A stretch of 32,613 nucleotides of DNA from a bacterium. GTDB taxonomy: Bacteria; Acidobacteriota; Aminicenantia; Aminicenantales; Aminicenantaceae. Numbering within the stretch: the stretch's first letter is position 1; each line of letters begins with the position of its first letter. The stretch is from NCBI GenBank assembly GCA_018335295.1, contig JAGXKI010000026.1:1-32613 (forward strand). Reading direction: 5' to 3'. Both the position numbers and the translations under genes were made by a program. Positions 7,939 to 16,273 of the stretch are shown here, one piece after another. The notes under the pieces were generated by a model. It saw only the letters and a program-made list of their open reading frames with translations, had not been told where the DNA came from and made no database searches.

Positions 7939-8709
7939 ATGCTTCCCAAATCAATCGGAATTATTTTCCTTTTCCAGCAGTCTCCTTCTCCCCCAGATGG
8001 AGGACTCCCCTTCTGGATTTTCTGGCTTCTCACCAGCTTTATTTTTCTTCTGCTCGTGTTTATCTTTCTCCGAGACAAACAGCTTCGACAGAGAATCAAC
8101 TCCTTCTTTTTCAGATTGCGGAAACAACTGATAGCTTTTCATCTCCGTCACAAACATAAAAAAGAATTGAGGGAAAAAAATACCCTGTTTAAGGAAATAG
8201 GACAGACTGCGTGGATGAAAGGAATAAGCATGAAGGAGAACCCAGGCATCACTCAACAACTGAGCTATCTGGATAAAAAAAGTCAAACCCATCACCAACA
8301 GCTAAAGGGCGCCCATTCCGAATTGGATTCACTTCAACGGGAGTTAAAAAAAGCCCGCCAAGAAATTCAATCTCTGAAAGAAGAAAAGCCTGAATTGAAA
8401 AAGAAAAATAAAAATTCATTCCCCGATTCCTCACACATATACAAGAGAATCCAGCAGCATTTACGCACCAAAAAAGCCAGAGTTCAAAACATTAAAAAAG
8501 AGATCCAAAAATTGGAGAAAACAAAGAAAAAAATCAACCAGGACATCAACCATATAGAGAATCAAAAGGAAAATCTATTCCAAAATTTGGGTCAATTGGT
8601 GAAGGAGAAAAGGATAGATTATAACGCTCTCTCCCATTACTACATTCAGGTGGACGAACACAATCATCGAATCCAAAAATTGGAAAACCATATGCGAAAC
8701 ATAAAATAA
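7939..8709 (+). CDS. Membrane-anchored coiled-coil protein, function unknown
   Basis: I do not recognise a family. The 256-residue protein has a hydrophobic helix at about residues 24-44 (LPFWIFWLLTSFIFLLLVFI), then a basic, Lys/Gln/Glu-rich tail. From about 110 to the C terminus this tail shows heptad-like patterns of coiled coil (for example ELDSLQRELKKARQEIQSL and NIKKEIQKLEKTKKKINQD). Topology is probably N-out, with the coiled coil in the cytoplasm by the positive-inside rule. No catalytic motif is seen. There is no Shine-Dalgarno sequence before the ATG, and the predicted promoter suggests a leaderless transcript. Low-complexity coiled coils give spurious database matches, so any such hit should be treated with caution. 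Confidence 0.6.
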   Translation: MLPKSIGIIFLFQQSPSPPDGGLPFWIFWLLTSFIFLLLVFIFLRDKQLRQRINSFFFRLRKQLIAFHLRHKHKKELREKNTLFKEIGQTAWMKGISMKENPGITQQLSYLDKKSQTHHQQLKGAHSELDSLQRELKKARQEIQSLKEEKPELKKKNKNSFPDSSHIYKRIQQHLRTKKARVQNIKKEIQKLEKTKKKINQDINHIENQKENLFQNLGQLVKEKRIDYNALSHYYIQVDEHNHRIQKLENHMRNIK

Positions 8710-8724
8710 GAGGAATCACTCCTG

Positions 8725-8753
8725 TTTACTCTTTTCTCCTCTCTATTTACAAT
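8725..8753 (+). promoter_or_regulatory. Possible promoter of queH
   Basis: TTTACT (8725-8730), 17 bases, TACAAT (8748-8753). Transcription would begin near 8760, two bases before the ATG at 8762. No ribosome-binding site precedes that ATG. Confidence 0.4.
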
Positions 8754-8761
8754 AGATTGTT

Positions 8762-9292
8762 ATGAAAACTCCCATTTTTCTCCATATATGCTGTGGACCT
8801 GATGCCCTGTATGTGGTGGACCTTTTGAGTCAAAACTATAAAGTCACGGGATACTTCTACAACCCCAATATCCACCCCCCTAAGGAATACCACCTCCGAC
8901 TTGAAGAAACCAAAAAAGTGGCCCGACTCCTTCAATTTGACCTTGTAATTGGAGACTATGAAGACAAGAAATGGTTCCACATGACCCGGAAATTTAAAGA
9001 TGAACCTGAAAAGGGAACTCGATGTGATATATGCTACTCTATGAGATTGGATAAGACAGCTCAAAAAGCTGTGGAAAAGGGGTTTGAGATGTTCACCACT
9101 GTGATGAGCTTAAGCCCTTGGAAAAAAGCAGAAACTATGAACCGTATGGGAAGAATGCTTGCACGAAAATACGGGATAAAGTTTCTTGAAGCCAATTTTA
9201 AAAAGAAAGACGGATTCAAAAAGAGTGTGGAATTGAGCAAAAAGCATGGTCTTTACCGACAGAATTACTGTGGGTGCCTCTACTCAAGATAA
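8762..9292 (+). CDS. queH: Epoxyqueuosine reductase QueH
   Basis: Last step of queuosine synthesis: reduces epoxyqueuosine in tRNA to queuosine without cobalamin, as a non-homologous replacement for QueG. The 176-residue protein carries the QueH (former DUF208) cysteine pattern: C10-C11 (HICCGPD), C88-x2-C91 (CDICYSMR) and C170-x-C172 (YCGCLYSR). The first two pairs hold the [4Fe-4S] cluster in characterised enzymes. The region TTVMSLSPWKK is also characteristic. Length is normal. No other queuosine gene is in the window. The gene has no visible Shine-Dalgarno sequence and is followed by an intergenic repeat. Confidence 0.92.
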   Translation: MKTPIFLHICCGPDALYVVDLLSQNYKVTGYFYNPNIHPPKEYHLRLEETKKVARLLQFDLVIGDYEDKKWFHMTRKFKDEPEKGTRCDICYSMRLDKTAQKAVEKGFEMFTTVMSLSPWKKAETMNRMGRMLARKYGIKFLEANFKKKDGFKKSVELSKKHGLYRQNYCGCLYSR

Positions 9293-9335
9293 TTCATTGT
9301 TGAACTGTGAAATTGCTGAATTGTTTCATTGCTGG
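9292..9335 (+). repeat. Intergenic repeat, copy C
   Basis: Immediately after the queH stop. The core ACTGTGAAATTGCTGAATTG, followed by TTTCATTG, is a near match to copy A (ACTGTTAAATTGCTTGATTG, then TTCCATTG, ending at 2448). It fills most of the 65-bp gap before hypF. Confidence 0.5.
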
Positions 9336-9357
9336 AATAAGTAAAGTTAAATAAATT

Positions 9358-11640
9358 ATGAGAAAAAAAGAGAAAAAATCCCCCAAGAAGGGCTCGGCGG
9401 TAGATATCATGGTCTTCGGAGTGGTCCAAGGAGTGGGATTCCGACCATTTATCTACCGTCTGGCCCAGAAGTACCACTACAAGGGATGGGTTCAAAATAA
9501 AGGCTTTGGTGTAAAGATCCATCTGGAAACAAACAAGGAAACCGATTTTCACTCCTTTATTCAGGAGATAAAAGACCATTCTCCCTCTCTATCTCAAATT
9601 GAGGACCTTACTTTTCAACCCACTTCTTTTCAGAATCTCCAAGAATTTCAAATAAAAAAATCCCAAGACAGTGAAAGTTTTGTTTTCATATCTCCAGATA
9701 TTTCCATCTGTGATCACTGTTACCGGGAAATGATAAATCCCTCTGACCGACGTTTCCATTATCCTTTCATTAACTGCACAGACTGCGGGCCCCGATACAC
9801 CATCGTGGAGTCTTTGCCCTACGACAGACCCCAAACCTCCATGAAAAATTTCACTATGTGCGAACAGTGCCGCAGGGAATACCAAAATCCTTTGGACCGG
9901 AGGTACCACGCTCAACCCATTGCCTGCCCTCGGTGCGGTCCTCAAGTAAAATTGATTAAAAGCAAAGAGGAAACCGATATCAGCGGAGGAATCCAAGAAG
10001 CTGCCGACCTCATAAATCAGGGAAAAATTCTGGCAGTCAAAGGACTGGGAGGCTTCCACCTGGTATGCAGTCCTTTTCTTCCCCGAACTCTCTCTAGACT
10101 GAGAAAGATCAAGCAGAGAAGGACCAAACCTCTGGCTTTGATGGCCAGAGATACAGATACGGTGAGACAATATGCTTACTTATCTTCTTCAGAGGAAGAG
10201 CTTCTCTGTTCTCCGCGCCGTCCCATTGTTCTTTTGAACAAAAAGAAAGATATTGAGGGAATTTCTCCTTTTCTTCATGAGCTGGGCTTTATGCTCCCTT
10301 ACACTCCTCTTCATTATCTGCTTCTCCAAAAAACAGCATTGATCGTGGCCACCAGCTCGAATAAAAAAGATTCCCCTATCATGAAGGATGAAGAAGGCAT
10401 CGAAAAACTCTGTGATTACATTTTGACACATAACCGCCCCATCCATATGCGGGCTGACGATTCGGTGCTCAAAGTGGTGGAGAAAAGCCCCCTCTTTCTC
10501 CGGAGGGCCCGCGGATACGTCCCTTTCCCCCAAAAAGTACCCCCAGGATTGAAATCCTCTTCTCAAATCATTGCTTTGGGTGGGGAACTTAAAGACACTG
10601 TTTCCGTTTATAAAAATGGATATGTGGTGACCAGTCAGTTTCTTGGAGATTTGGATGAATACCCGAACCTCCGCTATTTTGAAGAAACCCTCCACCATCT
10701 CACCCACCTTTTTGAAGTTAAACCTGAGTTAGTGGTCTCCGACCTTCATCCCAACTTTCATACAACCCGGTATGCCCAAAAAATGGGAATCCCCCACCTC
10801 CAAGTCCAGCATCATTTTGCCCACATCCTGGCTCCTCTTCTGGAACATCAAATACCTCCAGGAACAAAGGTCTTGGGGGTGGCTCTAGACGGATATGGCT
10901 ACGGGGCCGACGGCCACGGATGGGGAGGAGAATTCCTTATCGGGGACTACTCCTCCTACCAAAGATTTGCTCATTTTAGGTATGTGCCCCTTCCGGGAGG
11001 AGATGCTGCTTCCAAACAGCCCTGGAGAATGGCTCTTTCTTACCTGAGAGACTCTTTCGGACCCTCTCTCCCCGAAGTCAATTCTCTTGAAAAAATAAGT
11101 CCAAACAAAAGAAAAGGGATTCTCACCATGATGGAAAAAAAGCTCCGCTCCCCTCTTATATCCAGCTGCGGCAGACTTTTTGATGCCGTAGCCTTCTTGG
11201 CAGGTGTGTCTCCGGATGAAATGGAGTTTGAAGCGGAAGCTCCGATGAGACTGGAGGCCGCTGCCGCTGAAAACCTCCAGGACTTTTATCCATTTTCAGT
11301 GGAGGGAGAGGGGAGGCCTTTCCAAATTTCTTTTTCTCAAACCATCCAGTCTTTGGTCCAAGACCTCCATGAAAATCGCTCTCCTTCTCTCATCTCAGCC
11401 AAATTTCACAACACTTTGTCTCAGGTCATTCTCACCATTGCGGAGAAAGTCAGAAAAGAGCAGAATATCCAAACTGTGGTTTTAATCGGAGGAGTCTTCC
11501 TGAATAAAAGGCTTCTCCACACCACCCAAAATCTTCTCCAAAAAAAAGACTTCCACATCCTGAGGCCGGTTCTTTATTCTCCCAATGATGAATCCATATC
11601 CCTGGGCCAGATTGCTCATGGACTGAACTATCTCACCTGA
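9358..11640 (+). CDS. hypF: Carbamoyltransferase HypF ([NiFe]-hydrogenase maturation)
   Basis: Uses carbamoyl phosphate and ATP to carbamoylate the C-terminal cysteine of HypE, the source of the cyanide ligands in [NiFe]-hydrogenases. At 760 residues it is full length, with all domains in order. These are: acylphosphatase (VVQGVGFRPF near 22-31); two zinc-finger pairs of the C-x2-C-x18-C-x2-C kind (from CDHCYREM near residue 120 to CPRCGP near 190); a YrdC-like domain (about 210-400; KGLGGFHLVC, RRPIVLL); and a Kae1/TobZ-like carbamoyltransferase domain with HHFAHILA, LDGYGYGADG, GGEFL and IGGVFLN. No hydrogenase structural gene or other hyp gene is in the window, so its target is encoded elsewhere. 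No ribosome-binding site is visible before the ATG. Confidence 0.96.
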   Translation: MRKKEKKSPKKGSAVDIMVFGVVQGVGFRPFIYRLAQKYHYKGWVQNKGFGVKIHLETNKETDFHSFIQEIKDHSPSLSQIEDLTFQPTSFQNLQEFQIKKSQDSESFVFISPDISICDHCYREMINPSDRRFHYPFINCTDCGPRYTIVESLPYDRPQTSMKNFTMCEQCRREYQNPLDRRYHAQPIACPRCGPQVKLIKSKEETDISGGIQEAADLINQGKILAVKGLGGFHLVCSPFLPRTLSRLRKIKQRRTKPLALMARDTDTVRQYAYLSSSEEELLCSPRRPIVLLNKKKDIEGISPFLHELGFMLPYTPLHYLLLQKTALIVATSSNKKDSPIMKDEEGIEKLCDYILTHNRPIHMRADDSVLKVVEKSPLFLRRARGYVPFPQKVPPGLKSSSQIIALGGELKDTVSVYKNGYVVTSQFLGDLDEYPNLRYFEETLHHLTHLFEVKPELVVSDLHPNFHTTRYAQKMGIPHLQVQHHFAHILAPLLEHQIPPGTKVLGVALDGYGYGADGHGWGGEFLIGDYSSYQRFAHFRYVPLPGGDAASKQPWRMALSYLRDSFGPSLPEVNSLEKISPNKRKGILTMMEKKLRSPLISSCGRLFDAVAFLAGVSPDEMEFEAEAPMRLEAAAAENLQDFYPFSVEGEGRPFQISFSQTIQSLVQDLHENRSPSLISAKFHNTLSQVILTIAEKVRKEQNIQTVVLIGGVFLNKRLLHTTQNLLQKKDFHILRPVLYSPNDESISLGQIAHGLNYLT

Positions 11641-11724
11641 AGGATTCATAAAAAGGAAGTACTTTCAATAAACCCGAAGATCATGAAAGAGGTTGGATTG
11701 GGCCTGGTTTGAACTTTTTTAAGC

Positions 11725-12501
11725 TCAATCCATACGGATTTTTATTCCTCCGATTAGAGAGGATACGGCGTTGATAATCAAAGCGATCAACAGTCCCCCT
11801 AATCCCAGAATTCCAAAACCAAAAATTCCCCCTAAAATTCCATAAAAAATGCCTCTAACAAGAGTCCCATCTATACGGACAATAAAAGAAGGCAAAGCTT
11901 GGACAATCCCTGTAAAAAATTCCGTTGTCCCTGTAAATACACCCAGCAAGAGACCTGCAAATAAACCCACCGCTCCCCAGAATAAAAGAAAAGATAGATA
12001 ATGGACCGTATGGAATACTCGGAAAACTCTTTCCTCTTTCTCTCCAGCTTTAGGGACACCCTTGACTTCTTGATCAAGAGAGGCCCCACAATGGGAACAC
12101 ATCCCATCTAAAAATTCCGAAAGCTGTCCGCATTGAGGGCATATTTGGCTTTCAGCTTGCTCCTCTTCTTTAAGGTATTTCGTTTCTTTTTTCTCCTCTT
12201 CTTTAACCTTTTCTCCACAATATTCGCAAACTTCGGCATCCAGATCGTTCTCATACCCACAATGAATGCATATGGCCTTTCCCTCATTCTGAGAGGGAGG
12301 TTCAGCTTGGATCCATCTTTCTCCATCAAAATAATACCACTTGCCGGTTTGGGCTCCTATCGTCCACCACCGGCCCTTTTGATCTCTAAGGCGCAGCTTC
12401 TTCAAGCGGCTTTTGAATTGACGATCAGAAATTTTTTTCTGACGATGTTTTTGTTTTAACTGATTGAATTCTTTTTTAACCTTTTCAAACGGCTGTTCCA
12501 T
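11725..12501 (-). CDS. Zinc-ribbon membrane protein, function unknown
   Basis: A 258-residue protein with an unusual domain string. It starts with a basic helical N terminus (about 1-35, KVKKEFNQLKQKHRQKKISD). Next is a Trp-rich segment GRWWTIGAQTGKWYYFDGERW (about 39-59) that looks like a small repeat for binding or display. Then come two zinc ribbons: CIHCGYENDLDAEVCEYCG (about 77-95) and CPQCG...CSHCG (about 121-138). The second half holds two or three Gly-rich membrane helices. The ribbons and Trp motif probably lie in the cytoplasm. Proteins with zinc ribbon plus membrane segments are common and functionally undefined. It converges with hypF. No clear promoter was found. Confidence 0.7.
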   Translation of the reverse strand: MEQPFEKVKKEFNQLKQKHRQKKISDRQFKSRLKKLRLRDQKGRWWTIGAQTGKWYYFDGERWIQAEPPSQNEGKAICIHCGYENDLDAEVCEYCGEKVKEEEKKETKYLKEEEQAESQICPQCGQLSEFLDGMCSHCGASLDQEVKGVPKAGEKEERVFRVFHTVHYLSFLLFWGAVGLFAGLLLGVFTGTTEFFTGIVQALPSFIVRIDGTLVRGIFYGILGGIFGFGILGLGGLLIALIINAVSSLIGGIKIRMD

Positions 12502-12657
12502 ATTTTGCTCTCTTATCGTAAGTTTTTTATTTTCAATAAATTTTATATCTTTAATTATTTCATTAGTTTAACTAGAGCGCCCAAATGTTGTGCAAACTGT
12601 CAAATTTCCTCTATTTTTCTTACATTTTGATGGAAAATGAGCTTAATTTCTACCGTT

Positions 12658-12678
12658 TTTCCACAGAATCTGTGGAAA
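12658..12678. other. Perfect 9-bp hairpin after the site-2 protease gene
   Basis: TTTCCACAG (12658-12666), loop AAT, CTGTGGAAA (12670-12678). It lies about 20 bases after the protease stop codon (minus strand) and could end that transcript. There is no T-run after the stem in that direction, only A residues, so it is not a textbook terminator. It may instead stabilise the 3' end. Confidence 0.5.
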
Positions 12679-12696
12679 TCTTTACCCTTTATTTTT

Positions 12697-13671
12697 CTAA
12701 ATCAATCCCTGGCTTACCATAGTGAATAGACTGTAACCTTTGATGGGAGCGGGAATGAAAGAGAGAATAAAAATCAAAAAAACAATCACTCCGATCAATT
12801 TTCTCCTAGGAGAAAGGGAAATGTGTTCATCTGTGATCCGGGGATGTTTTAGACCCAAAAAATAGATAAGTCCCGCCCATATGAACCATCCTATCCAGAA
12901 AAAAATGCCCAGAAGAATAAACCCCACCAACAAGAGAGGGGCAGTTTTTCGGGCTTTGGAACCCAGAAGAGCATACATCACATGACCTCCATCCAACTGC
13001 CCCACCGGAAAAAGGTTGAGTGCCGTAACAAAAATTCCTACCCATCCAGCAAAAGCCATAGGATGAAGAATCACATCAAAATCTCCCGGAGTTCCTTGAA
13101 GAATAAATCTTCCCATGATCTTCAAGATTAAAGGTTCCCCAAAAACAAGACTTCCTTCTCTGGGAAGAGAGGGAACCACCTTGGAAAGATTCAGGCCGTA
13201 CACCAGAGCAGGAAGAGAAAGGAAAAAACCTGTTAAGGGCCCGGCTACACCCACATCAAAAAGCTCTTTTTTCCTTGTAATGGGTGATTTGATCTTGATA
13301 AAGGCTCCGAGAGTGCCTATAAGTGTGGGAGCCGGGATGAAATAAGGAAGAGTTGCGTTGATGCGGTAATGACGGCAGGCCAGGAAATGTCCCAATTCAT
13401 GACCGAGTAAAATCCCCATGAGGACACCCGCGTAAATGAAGCTCATTTGGATGATTTGAGGATCTTTCAGTACTCCGGAATCCAAAGAGACTTGTGGATT
13501 TTGGGCCGCGACATCTCCATATTTGTAACTGATTCCCCAAGAAAAACCCACCACAAATGTAGAAACGAGGGTGACCCCAAAAAGAATCACGTTCAACCAA
13601 ATTCTTCTGGGAAAAGGAGCCCGGTGGGAGCGGGAAGCGAGAGTCGAGGAGTTTTTATATTTTTCCTCCAT
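12697..13671 (-). CDS. Site-2 protease-family intramembrane zinc metalloprotease (M50)
   Basis: A 324-residue polytopic protein. The zinc-binding H91-E-L-G-H95 lies in a hydrophobic helix (GILLGHELGHFLAC), and the third ligand is in NLFPVGQLDGGHV (LDG at about 226-228). There are six or so membrane segments and no PDZ domain. The GQLDGGH form and overall layout resemble the EGY/cyanobacterial branch of S2P rather than RseP. By family it cuts membrane-spanning substrates, often in signalling. No anti-sigma factor or other obvious substrate is nearby. It follows a strong terminator at the end of the ferredoxin gene, so it needs its own promoter or read-through. AAGGA precedes the ATG. Confidence 0.88.
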   Translation of the reverse strand: MEEKYKNSSTLASRSHRAPFPRRIWLNVILFGVTLVSTFVVGFSWGISYKYGDVAAQNPQVSLDSGVLKDPQIIQMSFIYAGVLMGILLGHELGHFLACRHYRINATLPYFIPAPTLIGTLGAFIKIKSPITRKKELFDVGVAGPLTGFFLSLPALVYGLNLSKVVPSLPREGSLVFGEPLILKIMGRFILQGTPGDFDVILHPMAFAGWVGIFVTALNLFPVGQLDGGHVMYALLGSKARKTAPLLLVGFILLGIFFWIGWFIWAGLIYFLGLKHPRITDEHISLSPRRKLIGVIVFLIFILSFIPAPIKGYSLFTMVSQGLI

Positions 13672-13683
13672 GTTTTCCTTTTA

Positions 13684-13717
13684 TAAAAAAATAGGAGTGA
13701 TGTCCCTCACTCCTATT
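13684..13717 (-). terminator. Rho-independent terminator of the ferredoxin gene
   Basis: On the minus strand an 11-bp perfect stem AATAGGAGTGA/TCACTCCTATT with a 6-base loop (13717-13690) is followed directly by a run of T. It begins about 25 bases after the ferredoxin stop codon and separates that gene from the protease gene. Confidence 0.9.
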
Positions 13718-13742
13718 CTGTAATAAACTGAACACAGTGTGG

Positions 13743-14006
<264 letters not shown>

Positions 14007-14067
14007 CTATAAATTAATTACCATTTAATGTGACCAATTTTCATTGTGATTGACCCCAATCTTTACC

Positions 14068-14715
14068 CTACTCCAAACTTTTCATTTTTTGGGAGGCGTC
14101 ATTTCCGTAGAAGGTCTGAGAGTAATTTTCTTTGATTTCCTTGTAGATGCTCAAAGCTTTCTTTTTGTCTCCATTTTTCTCATAAGCTTGAGCTTTTCGA
14201 TAAAGGATTACATCACGGGGATAACTCTTGGGATTCTGCTTTTCTAACTTTTCACAAATTTGTATCGCTTTCTCATACTTTTCTTGATGGAATAATAGCT
14301 GCACCATTAAGTCTTGAGCTTTGTAATAGATAAAATCTTTTTTTCCTTGATGGATCTGTTTCAGAGCCGATTTGGCTTTATCCAATTTTCCCTCTTCTAG
14401 CCAGTGAGAAGCCAAATACAAATAACCAAGACGGGAATATTTTCCTTGGCCTGCAAGTTTTTTAAGCTCAGCCAATGCGTTTTCTTTTTCTCCTAATTCA
14501 GATTTAAGCTCCAGGATTCGGTTCAGTTTCTGAGATTCCTTTTTAGCCACATGCATCTGATAAACCCAAGCTCCAAGGAATACAAAGCCTACGAAGAGAA
14601 TCACTCCTCCCCCGACTGCTATTTTTCGGGCGTTCCGCCTGAAGAAAAAATAAAGGCGCTTAATGGCAGAAGCGAATTCATTTTCTTTGAGCTGCTTTCT
14701 TTTTATCCTTTTCAT
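14068..14715 (-). CDS. Membrane-anchored TPR protein (YfgM-like)
   Basis: A 215-residue protein with a basic cytoplasmic N terminus (1-32), one membrane helix (about 33-54, KIAVGGGVILFVGFVFLGAWVYQ) and an outer domain of TPR-like helical pairs (for example YLASHWLEEGKLDKAKSALKQI, ILYRKAQAYEKNGDKKKALSIY). This layout matches YfgM/ancillary SecYEG translocon and related tetratricopeptide proteins, which act as chaperone-like partners for exported proteins. The family assignment is by architecture, not by a catalytic motif. GAGGAAT precedes the ATG, and a good promoter lies about 100 bases upstream. The ferredoxin gene follows 73 bp downstream and may share the transcript. Confidence 0.7.
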   Translation of the reverse strand: MKRIKRKQLKENEFASAIKRLYFFFRRNARKIAVGGGVILFVGFVFLGAWVYQMHVAKKESQKLNRILELKSELGEKENALAELKKLAGQGKYSRLGYLYLASHWLEEGKLDKAKSALKQIHQGKKDFIYYKAQDLMVQLLFHQEKYEKAIQICEKLEKQNPKSYPRDVILYRKAQAYEKNGDKKKALSIYKEIKENYSQTFYGNDASQKMKSLE

Positions 14716-14817
14716 GTTTATTCCTCACCCCAGTGATTTCTCATTCAAAGAAGCCATCTTCTTCTCATTTTTGATTCATCGTTAAAATGGACAAAAAAAC
14801 AACCTCTTAGACTTTGA

Positions 14818-14845
14818 ATTATAACATATACCCCTTTTAGGTCAA
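14818..14845 (-). promoter_or_regulatory. Sigma-70-type promoter of the TPR protein gene
   Basis: Minus strand TTGACC (14845-14840), 16 bases, TATAAT (14823-14818). Transcription would start near 14811, leaving a leader of about 95 bases with GAGGA just before the ATG at 14715. Confidence 0.65.
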
Positions 14846-14970
14846 GAAGCTCCTCCTCTCTGTAAGCATCTCTAATTCCGTGACATGGGATGAGGGATGA
14901 GGGTCGTCAGCACGCTAATTTTCCCTCCTGAATCTGCCCAGGTCCTTTCAAACGGAGTTCATAAACCCAT

Positions 14971-16191
14971 TCACACCAACCCCACCGATTTGACTCCCCG
15001 TTCGATTTGTTCCAGACGGGAGTCCAGGCTTCCGGTGTAACCTATGGAAAGACGCAGAAGTCCCGGAGAAAGGCCTATTTTGGATTGTTCTTCTGGAGAA
15101 ATTTCAGATGAGGTGGAAGAACCCGAACAAGACATCAAAGTTTCATAATACCCCAGGGATACAGCGATAAGACCGAAATTTTCTTTGTTTTGTAAGACCG
15201 ACATCAACTCTTCAGCTTTTTCTTTCGTTTTGCAGTCAAGGGCCAACATACCTCCGTAACCATAGTCTTGGTTGATCAAAGAGGTCATGAGTTCATGCTG
15301 GGGATGAGAAGATAATCCTGGATAAATGACAGAAGCACCCAACTCCTCCAGACGTTTGGCGATAGAGAGAGCTCGAGCGCTGTGTTCCCGCATACGGAGG
15401 GGAAGATGAGGAATGCGTTGAATCAAATCAAATGCCACCTGGGGATCGAGAGTGGGCCCCAGAAGCATTGCCCGACCCCTATGAATGTTCATGAGTTCAT
15501 CGATAAAATCCTTTCTGGCACAGATGGCCCCGGCAATCAGGTCACTACCTCCATTGATAAACTTGGTAAGAGAATTCACCACGATATCCGCTCCCAGGAT
15601 GGAAGGAGTTGTGACCACAGGGCTGAATGTATTATCCACAACTAAAGTGATTCCCCGGCTGTGAGCCAGTTTGGAAAGTCTAGGAATATCAGATATTTTT
15701 AGGGTGGGATTTCCTACTGTTTCGGTATAGATGACCTTGGTTTCAGGTTTTATGGCAGCTTCAAAAGCATCCACATCGGTGGGATCTACAAATGTGCACT
15801 GTACCCCCATCTCAGGAAAAACTTCGCCAAGAAGGGCGTGTGTACCCCCGTAGACTGTGTTGCTGGAAACGATGTGATCCCCCTGTTTGCAAATTTGAAG
15901 CAAACTGCAGGAAATGGCTGACATCCCGCTGGCTGTACACAAAGCTGATTCGGTGTTTTCCAAAGCAGCCAAATAATTCTGCAGCGCCACTAAAGTGGGA
16001 TTGAAATGGCGGCTGTAAAGATAATATCCACCTTTTTCAGGTCCCCGGATTCCTTGGAATATTTGGGGTAAGGTTTGAGGTTCTTTGACAAAAAATGTTG
16101 AAGATCGGGTAATGGAAGGAACCACTCCTCCATGATCACCAAATTCCTTTTTAATTTCCATAAGAGCATTCTGAGGATCGAAATTTTGCAT
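14971..16191 (-). CDS. PLP-dependent trans-sulfuration/methionine gamma-lyase family enzyme
   Basis: A Cys/Met-metabolism PLP enzyme of 406 residues. The Schiff-base lysine is K210 in VVNSLTKFINGGSD. D186 (VVDNTFS) contacts the pyridine nitrogen, Y114 (NTVYGGTHAL) stacks on PLP, and YLYSRHFNPT (Y59/R61) gives phosphate contacts from the partner subunit. CTASGMSAI is also a family motif. Members catalyse methionine gamma-lyase, cystathionine gamma-synthase/lyase or O-acetylhomoserine sulfhydrylase reactions, and these are hard to separate by eye. The start at 16191 follows GGAGG, with a promoter just upstream. Context gives no clear pathway, although a link to methionine/SAM turnover would fit a methyl-metabolising organism. 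Confidence 0.88.
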   Translation of the reverse strand: MQNFDPQNALMEIKKEFGDHGGVVPSITRSSTFFVKEPQTLPQIFQGIRGPEKGGYYLYSRHFNPTLVALQNYLAALENTESALCTASGMSAISCSLLQICKQGDHIVSSNTVYGGTHALLGEVFPEMGVQCTFVDPTDVDAFEAAIKPETKVIYTETVGNPTLKISDIPRLSKLAHSRGITLVVDNTFSPVVTTPSILGADIVVNSLTKFINGGSDLIAGAICARKDFIDELMNIHRGRAMLLGPTLDPQVAFDLIQRIPHLPLRMREHSARALSIAKRLEELGASVIYPGLSSHPQHELMTSLINQDYGYGGMLALDCKTKEKAEELMSVLQNKENFGLIAVSLGYYETLMSCSGSSTSSEISPEEQSKIGLSPGLLRLSIGYTGSLDSRLEQIERGVKSVGLV

Positions 16192-16213
16192 TTTATACCT
16201 CCAATTCCCTATG

Positions 16214-16242
16214 ATTATAGAAAATTTTTATATAAATGTCAT
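16214..16242 (-). promoter_or_regulatory. Promoter of the PLP enzyme gene
   Basis: Minus strand ATGACA (16242-16237), 17 bases, TATAAT (16219-16214). Transcription would begin near 16207. A short leader containing GGAGG leads to the ATG at 16191. Confidence 0.65.
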
Positions 16243-16273
16243 AGAAGAATTATGAGAGGATAGAAGGGGTTTT

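Noticed and set aside
11695-11731. GGATTGGGC/GCTCAATCC hairpin as a hypF terminator
   Set aside because: The loop is 19 bases, there is no T-run after the stem, and the right arm overlaps the end of the convergent gene.
12575-12603. TTGACA as promoter of the zinc-ribbon gene
   Set aside because: The -35 is perfect on the minus strand, but no -10-like hexamer lies 15-19 bases away.
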